A stretch of 64,000 nucleotides of DNA, taken from assembly GCA_036785705.1 (NCBI GenBank), contig JAWUZG010000016.1, positions 2,046,001-2,110,000 on the forward strand, written 5' to 3'. The DNA is from Acanthornis magna. Its lineage: Eukaryota > Chordata > Aves > Passeriformes > Acanthizidae. Within the stretch, counting starts at the first letter, position 1; each line of letters starts with the position of its first letter. Shown piece after piece: positions 27,001 through 42,000 of the stretch. The translations under genes and the position numbers were made by a program. Under the pieces are notes generated by a model, which was given only the letters and a program-made list of their open reading frames with translations, was not told the DNA's origin and searched no databases.

Positions 27001-30000
27001 AGAGGTGTGGGTAAAGCATTTAGTTGTAGCCCTGTGGGATCTCTGCTATGGTAGACAAGTTGAATTGCATCTCTGTTGCACAGCTCTTGGAATCTTGGGT
27101 AGGGATGAAGAAAGAGATTAACTGGATGGTTACCAAAGTTTAAGGAAACAAAACAATATTTATCTCATTGACAGCATTTTTCAGCCTATTAATGACTTAG
27201 ACTTGTATCTGATGTGTTTTTTTAGCCAGAACAGCAAAGGTGGATCTCCGAGGAAAATAATGTGGTTGCTTTGCAGATGCATGTAAGGCATGGTGAACAA
27301 CACAGAAGAAACCATAAAACCACCTGTTAAGCAGATGGAGAGTAGAAACAGGTGTCAAGGGCCAATTTGACATAAATGTCTTGATAGAGAGTGAAAAGTG
27401 ATAAGAAAGAAGATTACACTTCCCAATGGGGAAGTGAAATCAAATAAATCATGTTTATGAGGACTGAAACAGAAAGGCAACTGGGTCAAGGCTGTAGGCA
27501 TGAAGGGTGATTTTTGCTGTGGTAGTTGTCGTGAGTAAAAAAGGCACACCAGTGAAAAGCTGGGAAACTTTGTTTGCAAGTTTGCAAACTGAGAGCCTTA
27601 GCTGGACCACTTTATGGAAAGAACACCTTTCTCTGTTTTACATATGGTACAGGAAAAGCAGAAAGAGATCTGAGACATGAGACTGAGAAAATGGTTTGTG
27701 TCAAAGATGTCTTTCTATACTAGAGCTCAGGGTGATGGGTACCTGAATGTTATGGTGAATGAGATCTGGGGAATCACTGGAGAAACATGACTAAGGACTG
27801 TTAGAGCACTGTGGAACTTGAATTGACAGCTAGGCATTCGTAAGGGTCGATTGAAGATTGCCAACATTTCAGTTTCCTTAGCAGGAGATCAGGTATAGAT
27901 AGATAAAACTGTCATCTCTGTGAGCAATGCCTATTGAAATTTTTGTAGGTGACATTATTCAGCTGTAGAAAGAGATGAGATAGTAATTGAGGAAAATGGT
28001 CTTGTAGATTTATCCCTGTTTTCTGCCTCCTCGAGAAACTGCAGGGATGATAAAATGTGTCCTTTAAATAATACAGGAAGTATGGTTTGAAGAGAGGATA
28101 AAGGGGAGACACTATACTAAGAGGAACACATACAACTATTAGACAAGGATCTGTTGGGCAGAGAAGATTTGGGTAGAGGACTGATTCGAAGTCTGTCCTA
28201 GAAGGAGGTCATCTGTCAGCTAAGAAATGAGATGACAATAGTTTTGAAGGCAGGTTGGAAGGTTTGCTGTAGCTTATTTGGTATGGAAAAGACCTGAAAT
28301 ATGATGGGATACGCTAGAGTTGGCAGGAAGGTGAAAAAAAATAAGTGAAAAGAGATGAGAATTCATGCAAGTTGGAATAAAGCCATTGGTTTTTAGCAGG
28401 AGCCATAGAGGAGAGAAGGAGGAGAAGTGTAAAGTTTAGAGCTTGATGTTAATTGTGGAAAAAATACATTATTTAAAATCCCTGAGCTGATTTGCTCTGA
28501 GTGTAGGTTGATCCTGTTGTGTGACACTGTGTTCAGATATTAAAAGCTATGAATGATCGAATGAATTGAGAGATGATTAAAGAAATGCTACAAAATGGGT
28601 AGGATCACAATTTTACAAGATAGGAGCAGCTGAATAAAACCTATTTAGAAATCAATTTAAAATGAGAAATCAAAGAATTTATCAGTTCTCCTGTGTCCTA
28701 ATCTTTGGCTAAGAATGTTTTGGTTTTTTTCATAAAACTGGTTTTGTTCAGTGGGTATACTTGGGTATTTCATGTGTATGCTTCACTTGCATTCTTCAGC
28801 AACAAATTTCCAGGCTCCATCAATGCTTATTTGTATTTTATCACTAAGTATTACCTCTGATTCTTATTCCATTCCCACCACAAAAAGGGACAGCTATGAC
28901 GCTGACTTGAAAATCTAATTAATATTGCAATATATTAATATGTTCAATATTTTAAGTCTTCTTGTGTATATTTCAGGGTATTGTTTTGCAGAACAGTGTT
29001 TCAGTTCCTTTAGTATTACTCAGACCACCTGTTATACATAAATCCTTACTAAATCAAGTTTCCTTGAAGGGTGTTATGCCAATAGTTGGCTGCAGCACCT
29101 TGCTTCCTCATTAGTGAGATACCTTTCCCTGGGCTGAAACTGTGACACCCAGCTTTGCAAAGACAACACTGATGCACTCAGCTGAGGGAGTCAAGTGGTG
29201 TGATTCAGGTACAGCAAACTTTGTCCTGGTGTGGCCAAGGGGACTGTGAGTTTATATAGTGCTTGAGATAGGAATTTATGGAGAATTGACTGAGATAAAT
29301 AGGATAACCCACATCTACAAGGCTTTCCTTTCAGTCTGTCTGCAGAAGCAGGTATATAATCTTGAAGACATTAAACAAGTTTTCTGGGTCAGTGTTACTT
29401 TTACAGCAGTAAGGAAATAAAAACTTGGAAACGGTGTAAAATTACATGATGTTAAGACATTCTATGTATCCTTTCATACTAAGAAAACAGGCCTTTCACA
29501 CAGATGATTAAGAGGCAGCAAAGCCAGGGTCTCTTGGTATTCTCAAAAAGTTTCAGAAGCTTGGGTTTTATTTTGAATCTGCTACCAAGTGTTATGGGGA
29601 AACTGTTTAGAATACTGGCACTAATAACTTTCTTAAACCAGTGGTTTTTAATTTAATTTACTTAATTTACTTACATATTGCAAGTTCTTTAAATTTAACT
29701 GCAGAGGAAAAAAGAGGAAAAAATGTGTTTTCTATTACCCCTGTGGCTAGAAGAACTAGGGGGTTTAAATAGTGGTAAGGAAAACTTTAGACTTTAAGAA
29801 ACTTCCTCTTGCATAGGAATCCTGGATTTCTGGGGTGGATGGCTTAGGGAAGTGGTGGAATTTCCATCATGAAAGGCTTTTCAGAACAGGTTAGACAAGC
29901 ATCTGTGCAGAATAATACAGGTATAGTTTATCCTGCCTGAGGCCAAGAGACTACGTTTGATGACCTCTTAAGGCTTCTTCTAAGCCTGTTGGTTTGCGTT

Positions 30001-33000
30001 CATATATGTGGCTCTTTCTTCTTAAACATGAGGTCAAATTCCACTAGTAGATTCCACATCAGATACTTGTTATGTAAGAGATTCCACAGCCCCTGAATAG
30101 TGAGACTATGTCTGAATCTTCTCTTGGGAGAACAATAATGTTTTGAGCTGTTTGCAGTCGGTGGTTACAGGCATTTTCATTACTATCTGTTGGCTGCATC
30201 CTGAAGCTTCCTCCAGCTTGTATTATAGCTTTTACTATGGCTTCCTTTATGCTGCTCTTGGGAAATCTCGGGGGTGACTTCTGGTATATTTACACTTTTG
30301 TTGACTGCTTCTTGTGTTGAAGTGTAGGTACTTGAAAACTTCAGGACACAGCATGCAAACTTGGCAGGCTGAGGGAGAGTAGGAACTTGGACTGAAATAG
30401 CCTGGAGGACTGACGAGAGTGAGAGCTTGAAGCCTGGGCTTTCTTGGAATTTGTCCTGTGTCTATTTCTAAAGTAGACAGACTGCTCTCACTCAGTATCT
30501 AGCTGTTATTAATGTAAGTCTCCAGTCTGGCTGATGTATGTGTCCCACAGATAAAAGTATTATGAATGGTTTTAAGAGATGCCTATGCAAATTGAAGCTC
30601 AACTTTTATTTACCTGGAGAGCGCTCATTTAATAAAGAGCTGTTTTTAGATTCAGAATGTGACGCCACATTTTATTGATGGGAAAGATCTGGAAGAACTT
30701 TCTTTGCAGGCAAAGTTACTAATTTTATCACCTTGTTTAGGGACACCTATTGTTATGGTATCTTTTGCCTTCTAAAACATAATATTCTCTCTATTCTGTC
30801 CCCGTGAGTTTACAGAACAGTATTGTGACTACAGGTGGGAATTAAGATGCAGAGAGAATGGATGAAATTACTCGTTTAATTTTAAGCAGGAGCTTAATAC
30901 CAGGTATCTTTCAGATGATTTAGTGCATCACAGGAATACTTGTCTTTGGATGCAACCTGAGGCTTTGCCAAAGTGTATATTTCTTTTCAACATTTAAATG
31001 CTATGATTTCAAGCATCTAAAATAGCTGAAACTTGTTCCTTTCCTCTGAGCCTTATTTTCAGACAGAACTTAAAGCATTTAAACTCAAGTTTTTATAAAA
31101 AAAAATTGCCAATTCAATGTAGTGTCAAAAAAAAGAACACAAAGGACTAAATATTTGTTAAAGTTACAGGAAACAGAAAACTACTTTGGAACATGGTAAC
31201 CAATCCTAGGCATACATTTCCATTTATAGAGGGGGAAAAAATTTACGCATAATCTTATTTTTGTCCCTTTTTTTAAATACTCTGCTACTTTTTCTTTCTT
31301 TCAGATGATATTAACTGTGTTTCTGAGCAACAATGAGCAGATTCTGACAGAAGTTCCAATTACACCAGAAACAACCTGTCGCGATGTAGTGGAGTTCTGC
31401 AAAGAGCCTGGAGAAGGAAGCTGCCATCTGGCTGAAGTATGGCGTGGAAATGGTAAGTAAAATGTTCACTGGAAATGGATTTTAATATGTGTACCAATTA
31501 TAAAAAAAGAATGACTTCTCAATACTAATTATTTCAATTACATATTGTACTCTGGGTTTTTTTTTCTTCTAGTAAACTTTGGCACAAAGCATGGTAATTC
31601 AATAACTGGAGAGATTAATGTGATTCTTGACTCTTTTTTCTTTTCTGTTTTTTTCCTCAGCATGAAGCATTTGATAAAATGCATGTGTAAGGTCTGTTAG
31701 TGTTCTGTATTTGTGTTTTTCTAAGACAATGGAGGGTATTTAAATGACAACAGGGAACCTCATGGTGATTTTTTTACAGTTAGTGGGTGCAGATCACCAC
31801 CTGCATTCTTTCCAGTCCTATTTCCTCACTGTCAGGCATATGAACACAAGCTGAAATTTAAGAAAGGATATAAATTCTTTGTTCCTTCTGTATCATGAAT
31901 AGCAGGTGTTCTGCGGACAGCATTATGCCAGAATGGGACATAGTTAGTATCTCTAGCCTATTCATGAACATTTCCTCTCAAAGATTTGACAGCCTCTCTT
32001 GGGGCAGGTAGTAGTGTCCATATCCTATTTCTGTTGCAATAATTATTTCACAGAATAATGAGGCAGGCAATTTTTTTCAGGAATGTGTCAAAATCCATTC
32101 ACGATGGATTCTTTTTTTAGATGGATTCTTGCAATTGCATGTAGTGCAAGCCTCCAGGTTATACTTTATGAATGTATGGATGTAAGTAGAATTGGTGGAT
32201 GGGTGCGGATAAAAGACACGTTCATAGAATCATAGAATAGGATCATGGAATGGTTTGGGTTGGGAGGGACCTTACTGATCATCTACTTCCAATCCCCCAT
32301 TCTTACCTCTTAGTTACTAAAGTGAGCCCTGTTTAATGTCATTTGTCCTGTATAAAGACTGATAAGGTTGTAACCTGATACTGAATACTTAAATTTTGCA
32401 TAGAGGTGTTTTATTTTGATTGGGGCCTTTTTGCCAGACAGACAAAACAGATATTATTCAGATGCCTTTGGAACTTTTACGTATTGGCAATCTAGAATAT
32501 TTTCCTCCTAGGAAAACTACACCTCATCTTTTTCAAAACTGTTCTAAGACTTTATAGAAGGAAAAGTTACCTCAAGAAGTCATTTTCTACCTGGATGGAG
32601 GCTCAGAGTTTAGGCAAGAGTGAACAGGGGAAAGGTTAAGAATTGTATGCCTGCAATTCTAGGAATACAAAGTCAGTATATGCTTAGTCAGAAAACTTGT
32701 TTTTAAAGATAGAACTTGAAGAAGGGTTAAAACTTTCTCAAATTGGAAATTTAGATTATGGAGTCTATGATGCAAAGTGCATGACAGATTTCTAAAATGG
32801 ATCTGCAGACTTTAACGACACTCAGATATCCCTAATATTTTCCAATCACTTGTCTGTGAAAGTGTAACATACATGGTATTATTTATTCTTCTGCTTTCAC
32901 AATGCTTTGAAGGTGTACTTCTTAAAAGATGTAAGAAAGAATGTTCTCAGCTTGCTTCAAAGGGTGACTGGAAACTGGAAAAATGATCCACAGCATCTTC

Positions 33001-36000
33001 CTGGAACACTTACACCTTACAAACCTTGGACCTTAGAAGCACAGGTTTTCTATGATAACTTTTAAGATTGAGGAAATATTTTATCTGTGGGTGTAATACT
33101 TTATTTCTCAAAGTGTTAGATATCTAAAGCTAAAAGCTTCTATAAAGTGGGAAAACAGTTTATCCAGGAAGTTGCAATGGAGGGACTAAGACTAAATTAT
33201 GGGTATCTACCCTGAGAATTACCTGTCTTTGATCCCATTAAAGTCAGTGGAGATCTGGCTATTACTGTGAATAGAACAAGGAAATGACTGATTTCAGCTG
33301 TTTGTTTTCTGTTAAATTTGGGCATTGGAGCTCACCCAGTTTTCTGAAGTGGAGATCTACATGCAGACACTTAGGTGTAGGAAGAGAGGCCTGCCCACAG
33401 CTTCTACCTGTTGTTGGCTCTGAGCTGCTTGTAAAATTCACATGAAGGTGCTTTCACAAAGGTAGCTTCACTTGCTAAATTCCCAAGGTGATAACTGTAT
33501 AGATGTATTCCATTGAAAATGTAGAATAGAAAATACTGGGGAGAATGAAAAAAATAATTAAAACACTCGTTTATGTTTCTGGGTCTTTCAAAGAGTGCTG
33601 TAGTGTCAGCAAAAAAGATATCCTGCACACTGGTTTTAAGGCCCTCTGACAGGAATTTCAGCACAAACATTTATGTCATTGTTCCTAAATGTAGGATACT
33701 GCTACAAAATCTGTGAACTCAGCTTCTTGACCCAAAGTCTAGGACACATAGATTTCTCAGTGGAATGACCTGGGCATAAATATGATATCTTTTCCTTCTG
33801 CTGCTTCTGAGAGCTAAATTGAACTCTTTCCACTGAAGTTTTTAAAAATACTTTTGTTTGGAGCAGAGATCTGATGTAGAAAACAAGAGTATGAACAGTT
33901 AAATGCGACAGTTACAACAACAAACTTTAGTGGTTCTGAGTGGGAAGTGTGAAGCAATTTGCAGTAAAGCTGCTGCATGTTGTGCCAGTGGAAAAGCATA
34001 TTTTATCTCTTCTGTTACACCGTCTCTGATCCCTCACCCTTATCCTCAAGAGATCTGCAAGTGTTCCTTCAGAGGATGTTTTGGAAAGTAAAATTCAAAA
34101 CAAAAGTTAATACAGCAAATCATGGGCTGAAAAAACACATTAGATTTAGTCACACACCGTAAGTGGTCTGTTGTCTTGACAGTCTCTCCATGTGGCACAA
34201 TTGACAAATTACACCTCTCTCCATAAGAGAAAGCTGTCTACCTGGCCTCGTGTGAATGTGCTTAACTCCTCAGCTCCACAGGTAGCCACGGCTTCTTTTA
34301 GGTAGCCCAGCTTAATAATACACGTCTATTCAAATTCAAAGCATTGGGGCTTGTGGACTGTAATCTTATTATCAGGTGCAAATAATAGTTTGCATGCCCA
34401 AAAGCCTTTTAAAACTATATTGCTCTAATAAAATACTGTCTCTTTTAATAGTCTTCCTGTTTTGAATCTGTATGTACAAGTAAATGAGAAACACTTCATT
34501 TTATTTTTAGAAGATGGCAGACCATTTTTCTTCCAGAAAAATGTTACTAAAATCCAAAAATTATGTAAGATTTCTACAGTGCAGAGGAAGATTACAGTAT
34601 CTTAGCTGTTGGAAAACATACATGTTTATTTATTATTGTAGCTTTTATTTGTTTGCTTTTGTGCGACAAAGAAATGGTTAAGGGCTTCACAAGTTGTAAA
34701 ATAATTTAGGTGTTTGCATTAGAGTTAAGAAACTGATTCTTCTCAGAGCTTCATGGCATAAGCATTTGGTTGTTCACATTTGATTTTGGTATTTCGTTCT
34801 CTGTTCCCTCTCCAGTTTCTTGAGATGAGTAGTAGTTGAAAAAGTCAATGCATTTGTGCCTGATACATCAGTATACTTTGTACCACCATGTGCTTTGTCA
34901 GTTTGAAGCTTCATCTTTTTGCAAGGATTTCTCATGCTGTAACAGGAGAAAAAACCAGAATGTTCTTCCTCATTCCCCTATTATTGCAAATAGCAATCAC
35001 TAAGGAGGGTGAAAAACAGGTGTGATGCCAGGGACTTCCCGTATGTTTCAAGAGAGAATTGATTTAAACCTTTAAATCCACCCAGTACTGAATTATTCAG
35101 TTCATTTACACCTGGAATGCCCTTCAGCATTTGGCCATAACTGGTAATCCTCAATGTGATGTTAACACAGAGGCAAGAGAGTGTGAAAGAAACAGTATCT
35201 TGCTCTGAGTGTATTTCTGCAAACCTGAGCAGGGAAAGACTCATTCCAGATCTTACAGCAAACTCCCCTGTGGAGATAATCCATTACTTTTTATTCTGGT
35301 TTCATGTAGAGGAGGCATAAATGTGTTTATTACACATAGCAGGATCCTTGAAGTCAGGATAGAAACAGATTTTGAAGACTGAAACTTACTTTTAAGTAGT
35401 GGATTTGTAGCTCCACTAGAAGGATTTTGCAACTCTTTTCTGAAACATTGGTGCAGTATCTGTGTTTCAGATTTACAGGGTGTTTTGGTTTGGAATACTT
35501 AAAAGTAGCCCATCCTCAAAACTTATGTTTAAAAGGAGTATAGGTCATGTCTCAAAAATATTTTAGAATCATGATCCAACTTAATATCTTAGGCAGTTTT
35601 ATTCAGATAAGTTTGGATATATGATATGCATTTATCATGGTTCTCTGCATCATTATTCATGAAAACAAATGTTGTCTAGATCATGTTTGATGTGTTGCTA
35701 AAGTATAGGGATCCAACCTTTCTAATATTACTCTACACCCGTTCTCCTTTTCTTCATGCTCTCAGAATGCTCTTTCCTATTTAGACTTTAAAAAAAATTA
35801 AAATTCAAGTTTGAACTAGTTTTGAGAAACCAATTACTGACAAATATTTCTATATATAGAATATAACAACCAGGAAAAAAATTACTAGCATTTCATTTTG
35901 TTTTGATTTTGGTTCTTAAAGAATAGGGATTTTTAGAAAATACCTCTTTGTACTGTTATACTGCAAATACAAGATCATGCTTTCTTCTTGCAGTTCTTAC

Positions 36001-39000
36001 AGATTTAAAGGATTTAAACTGAAGGAAGGAATGGGAGGAAGTTCATTTCTCATCATGTCTTGTGCTAAGTGCTAATGTCCATTTCTCCTTCCTCTTTGTT
36101 TCCTGAATTTGTTTCACATAGCTTGGTTGCACAGGATGATTAGTGCTGCTCCATCTTTCTTTCCTTTGTTTCAGTGATGTTGATGATGCTGTTATTACTT
36201 TAACCTGTTTTCTGTATAATTTAGGGTAATATCCCAGACTTTTGTGAAAGAACTGCTGAATTAGTAGAAAACATCTTTGCCATTTCTTTCCATTGTCAAG
36301 TCTGAAAAATATTAGTCTTAATTATTCAGGGTGCATTATGTAAATGAAACCCCTTACTTTGACTGGCTCCTGGGATCAGGGCCTTCCTTTTAATGGGAGA
36401 CCAGCTCAACCAGGAGTGAAGCTGCAGCTACTCCTCACCATTCCAGAATTAGCCCAGCCCTGTTCTAGCTGGCTTTGCCTAACAATTTTTCTACTTGGGA
36501 GAAATTCCTAAAGATTCGTATCTCATGTCCCAAAGTCTCTGAACTAAACCACTTAAATATTTTTCCTTTAGTGATCTTCAGAAGACTCATACTGCAATTT
36601 TAGTGGATATGCATCAAAGCACTTGAAACCTTACTTTACTTTAGGAGTTGAAAAACCTGAAAATCATGTTTTTAAAATTCCTTTTCAAGAACTGAGCAGT
36701 AATAAGCCACTGAACTTATTCTTGTATGCTTAAACATTATTGACAATGTTTCTTGGACACCAGAGGAGGAAGTTAAGAAAATAATCTATTTTTTTGATGC
36801 AGTTGTTGTGTTTTGGTTGCGGGGGTGTTGGAGTTTTTTGGGGGGGAGTTTATATTTGTTTGTTTGGGGTTTTTGTTCATTTGTTTTTTACAATTAGTCG
36901 GCTGATGAATATGGTTAGCTTGTGGTTTGAATGATCCTTCCCCACTGAAAGCAGCTAGATACAACTGTGGCTAAATTGTGATCACATACCTAGTTGACAT
37001 GACATATTTTGACAAAACAGTTTATTGTATTAAATGCATTGTGAAACGATTGATAAAAATGTGTTGTTCTTTAAGTACTACAATTAAACATCCCAAGAGT
37101 ATCAAGACGTGTACACCTATGTAGCTCATAATGCATATAAATTTAGGTAAATTTCATTACATAATGGTATGTTTGTGATTTGGTTTTCCCAAACTTTCCT
37201 GAAGATTTCTCTTCTATCTTTGAATCAGTTTGTTTTCTCATGTCAAATGACTGAAGTATGAAATGGATAACAAATGGTTATTGATGCTTTTCATGGTAGG
37301 AGATAGTGTGGTTTGGGTTTTGTAGGCCAAAAGCATTTTGCTTTTAATGACAAAATATACTATATAATATAATTTTATTCTGGTTAGAAGATGTATTTTG
37401 GTGCTTTATTTAGTATTAGATCTTAAAATTGAGATTTTATTAATAAAAATATCTGGTAATACATGCAAGTATAATTATGGAAACAGGGAAAAACTTGTCT
37501 ACTGAAATGTATTTTCATTTCGAAATACTAAATATATAGTGTGCAGCCTTTTACTAATAATATATTTGATAAATTTAGAAGAAATAATTACTCTGAGAAT
37601 GTTTTTTGTTTTCTTGGGGAAAAGCAGAGATACTGATTGTTGCATAGAAAATCTTTATTTGTTCAAAGAGTTGCCAGCAATTCCACATATACTGGAAGTT
37701 AGTGTCTGGCAAAGTGTATTCGAGTGGGAGTACCTGCTCAAGTTCTTAGGAGATGAAATGTCAATGTAATGATAAGGCTTTTAGTCTGAGTGGAAACCCA
37801 GAAGCTGAAATTGAATGAATCATTTTAATAATAGAACAAATTGCCCATGTGGTGGGATGGGGAGCGAAGTTGCTATTTCCGAAATTATGGTTCCTAAACA
37901 GTGGTATGGCAAACTGGTTCTGTAGTGCTGTGGAACAGTGAGCTGAGTTACAGTAACAGCCCAGCTTTTAATACTGTGCATCCAATGTCCATTGGTGCCT
38001 GTTTCTTAGACTTTGTGTAAGGCATGCATTGGATAGATTAAATTGCTACCAAAAAGGACGTTCTGATCATTAATAAGAGTTTTGTATAACCCTGCTTGGT
38101 TTTAAGGGGTTGTGATGAGTGTTTTTTGTTCTTGTACTTTTAGAGCGCCCCATACCCTTTGATCACATGATGTATGACCACCTGCAGAAGTGGGGGCCCC
38201 GCAGGGAAGAGGTGAAATTTTTTCTTCGTCATGAAGAGTCACCGGCTGAAAGCAATGAACAGAGTAAGTAGACTTACCCTGTAGTGTTGTTACTGCAACA
38301 TATTTAAAAGATTTCTGGAGTGAGTGTGGTTGTCAGTTCATTCAGTGAACTTCATTGGTTGTATGTAATACAACTTCCTTACACCTAAGCCATTTTGAAC
38401 TGTCCTCAGTGGCACCTTTATTCTTGTTCTCCAGTTCGCTTCTTCAGAATAATTTCTACCAGTCTGTTGAGTAACAGCAAGATCTGTTTGTATTCTGCTT
38501 AATTTGGATCCAGAAAAGTGGGTGGATATTACAGATTAGTGTTTTCTTACTGAGAGAAAGTCCCTACGTTTTGAGAGGGTGGAATGGTTCTTTTTGACCT
38601 CCTGTTCTTTCAGTTGTACAGAGAAAGACTTGAAAAATTCCTTTGCCACCTTTTAAAAACTCAAATCTAATTTACAGACATCACTGGCAGAGGTTACTTT
38701 CTCAGTGCTTCATGTAGGTATATTTAATAACGATGATAATTCACATCTTGAAAAATTTGCTGGTCCACTTGCTTCTATGCAAGAAGTCTTTATATGAAAC
38801 AGTGCCCTATGAAGTGGTCTTTCTTGAAAGACTAGAATAGAAAAATAGAAGTGTTTTAGTTTTCTGAACTTACTGGTGTAGACTGTACTTAATCTACGAG
38901 AAGAGTTTTGAGGCTATGCATTATAGACTTAATGGCTGTCAGACTGTCTGAAGGACAGTAAAGGTGTCTCAGTGAGATGCATTTGCATGCCCAGATTATC

Positions 39001-42000
39001 CTTACTCATTCAATTAATCTGACTACTTTTAACAACAGGATTTCAAGTCTTTGCTGGGTCCTTACTTCTTTCAGCTGAGTTTTCTTCTATTTTTAAGTGG
39101 TTCCTGCTTGTTTTGAATGCAGAAGTAGCAGACGCAAAAATGTGTGAAGGTTTTGTATTAATTAGGTACTTTGTAAAATAGTCTGTTATCCTTTGGGCTA
39201 TACAAATATAAAATATGTTGGGAAATTTAAGATACACCTAAAGCCAAAGAATTTCAATGTACAAGGAAAGCGTTGCTTCTGAACTATGCATGCAAGGCTT
39301 TTTAATTCATCATTAACCTATGGATCAATTTGTAGATTAAAGTTGTTTATAAGTTAGAAATTAGAAAAGTTTCCTCTACTGTATTAATTTATAATGCATT
39401 CAGTTGAAGCTACTGTCTCTCATGGACACAAAATGTAAAACTTGAGTATATTGCCCTTTATGACATCTTTGTCTAAAGAGAAGTCAGGAAAATAAGAGCT
39501 GCATGTCTGTACTTTTAACTGAGGAAGTCTGTGAAGTAAAAGCTTTATTTCTGCTGGTTCACTGCTTATGAAAAGTAACTTTAGTAAGAAAGAGCTGGAA
39601 CTAGCAGAATAAAAATTCACAGGTAAAAGTTTTATACAAATTCTTGAACAGAATTCTCAGAACGTTCAAGAACAGACTCAAGAATAAAAACCATTTGTGT
39701 TGAAAACTGAACTATGTACTAAGTGATACTTTACTTTTAGGTGGACGTCAAGCCCAAAATCAAAGAAATGGCATAAATATACCTGTGGAGAAACGTACAG
39801 AGAATGGGGTATGTAATAAATTCTAAAGGTCCAGATCAATGTTTTAAAAATTATTACTTTTCAAGGTATGTTATAGTGGGAACTGAGGAAAAATATATTT
39901 ATCTTGTTTTGTTTTGATTTTGTTAGAAAGTGAATGGGACAATGTGTCTTATTCATCAACTACTCTGAATTTTCTGTCTAGAAACAAATTGTAATGTGAG
40001 GAGCCCTAGAGTCTTATTAATTCATGTTCTAATCTGTTTTATTCATTCTGTGTCAAGTCAAACAAGCCACATTATTCTTTCACACTTGTATTGCCTATCC
40101 ACACACGTTTGATTTATCTCACTGGTACTGATTCATGACATACCCTTATATGTTGAAACATGAGAATGTTATTTATGGATTGGGATGTTTTCAGATGCTG
40201 GTAGAAGAGCTTGCATACCCCTTAGAGCCATCTCTTTATACTGTTTTTATGCACTTGATTACTTTCTACACATGGGGTTTTTAAAATTAATATATTACTA
40301 GATTTTTAATTTAAAACAGAAATTACATACCATAGGCAACCTGTGAATCCTGGCTAGAACATTTTCTCTTTTGCGCATAAAACACAGTACATCTCTTTCA
40401 AAATTACCATGGCTTAAAAACCTTTTACTCCTGAGCTGAAACTGCCCATACTTTCTTCCATCTTGTCTCATCCTCAATACTAATGAAGATTCTGCAAAGC
40501 ATATGGCTTGTTCTCAGAGTAAAATAATACTTAAAGTTTAAAAGCAAACAGATCAATTTTTTCACGCTGAGAAGTCTTAAATAAAAGAACTAAAATGTTA
40601 ATAATAATTGTGCAGATTCAACAATTCTGTGCTTGCATATTGCCTGATAATCAACATCTAAAATTCACAAACAGTCTCATTTAGCAACAAAGTTGTTCAG
40701 TCAGTTTGCAGCTCTTTGCAGCTTGTTTTGTGTATGGCATGTGGACCTAGGGGAAGGAATTTTTTTCCCTATTCAAAACAGTTAATCATGTATTGCTTTC
40801 TACGTTCCTTTTCTGTAGAGAGCACTGGCTGATATCCTCTGCTGCATGGATCCGTTTATCCTGCTTCCATTGTCATATTGACAATGTAGTGAGATCATGG
40901 TGCTGTAAAGTGCTGGGGGAACATAACTCTTTCATGACCTCCCCGATCTACCCCTCCATGTAGGTGGTAGCTCATGTAATACATTTGAGACATAAAGTAT
41001 TTGGAAATTAGGACTGGCATGTGCAGAATGCCTTACAATCTTATTTCTTGGCAGGGCTAAGCTTTATGATAGCATGGTTCTGTATTGAATTCAATTTGCA
41101 GTGAATTTTAATGGGTAAAGCTCAGACCTGATAACTTGAAGAACTGCTATCTTCATGCCATTCAATACTTTTTTCTTTTTTTTTCCTTCTTTCCTTTTTT
41201 TTTTTAATCTAAAAGTTGGCCACAAAATTAACATTTGTTAGGGAACTGATCACTTTTTTTTAAGTGACTTTTAGCAGGTTGAGGAAATAGAAGGTGTATT
41301 AAATACCAGGTTTATTGAAATGGAAGAAAGTCTAAAACCTGAAGGGGTTATAGTAATGTAAAATTGTAGCAAGTTTTATGCCAAAAATTGTACAAATTAG
41401 GTTTTGGAAGTGTTAAAAACTACGACTTTCAACTGTGCTAAGTTTTAAATCAGAGGGGGAGGGGGTAAAAAAGAGGTGGCTTCAGGATCAAGGATTTAAT
41501 CAGCTTACACTTACGTAATGCATTAGGCTTATTCATTGTTGCTGGCATGCTGAATGTTAGACTGGCCCTAAAATCAACACAAACCAATGGAACATTGAAG
41601 ACAGCTCAAATCTTACCAAATACTCTGCATTCAGGTATATTTTTTATGTGTACTGCTTTAATGATGAAGTAGTTGATTTTTTACTTAATACTGGGTAGAG
41701 CTGCAAGTGTGACATGCATAGAAAACTTTAAGATGAATGTTAGGTTTACTAAATGAATTGATAGTCCTGGAAAAAATTATGGGCAATCTATCAAATTAAA
41801 TTTAGATGATTCTATTAATTAGAATTTTTTCATATGCAGTAAGTTTTTTTTGTTTGTTTTTTGAAACTATATGTGCTTGATCAGCAATTATTTAAATAAT
41901 GGTTAGCTTAAAATCACATTATGTAAATGATTAAATTTCATTAGATTATCTTTCAAGTTAAAAATAGAGTAGGCTAAGTCTCTTACAACATTGAAACATG

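Larger units (their letters stand above)
6033..31304 (+). other. PPP1R13B: PPP1R13B intron 1 (about 25.3 kb)
   Basis: The donor is GTGAGT at 6033 and the acceptor is a T/C-rich tract ending TTTCTTTCAG at 31304. The first 600 bases are CpG island. The rest is AT-rich with no credible coding exon. It holds GT-rich tracts (about 9944-10016, 16571-16620, 18601-18640, 20328-20399, 20914-21016), a TG-rich stretch at about 12093-12138, a small CpG-bearing patch at about 11870-11970, a purine-biased domain at about 27040-28450 and a CR1 remnant at about 29850-29995. A long first intron after a nine-base coding exon is a usual place for regulatory elements. Confidence 0.9.
31453..38143 (+). other. PPP1R13B: PPP1R13B intron 2 (about 6.7 kb)
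   Basis: It is a phase-1 intron bounded by GTAAGT and CTTTTAG. The sequence is AT-rich without a credible exon. It contains a short antisense CR1 3' end (about 32222-32300) and a G-rich/T-rich tract at about 36787-36890. A slightly GC-richer block at 36360-36480 resembles nothing I can name. Confidence 0.9.
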
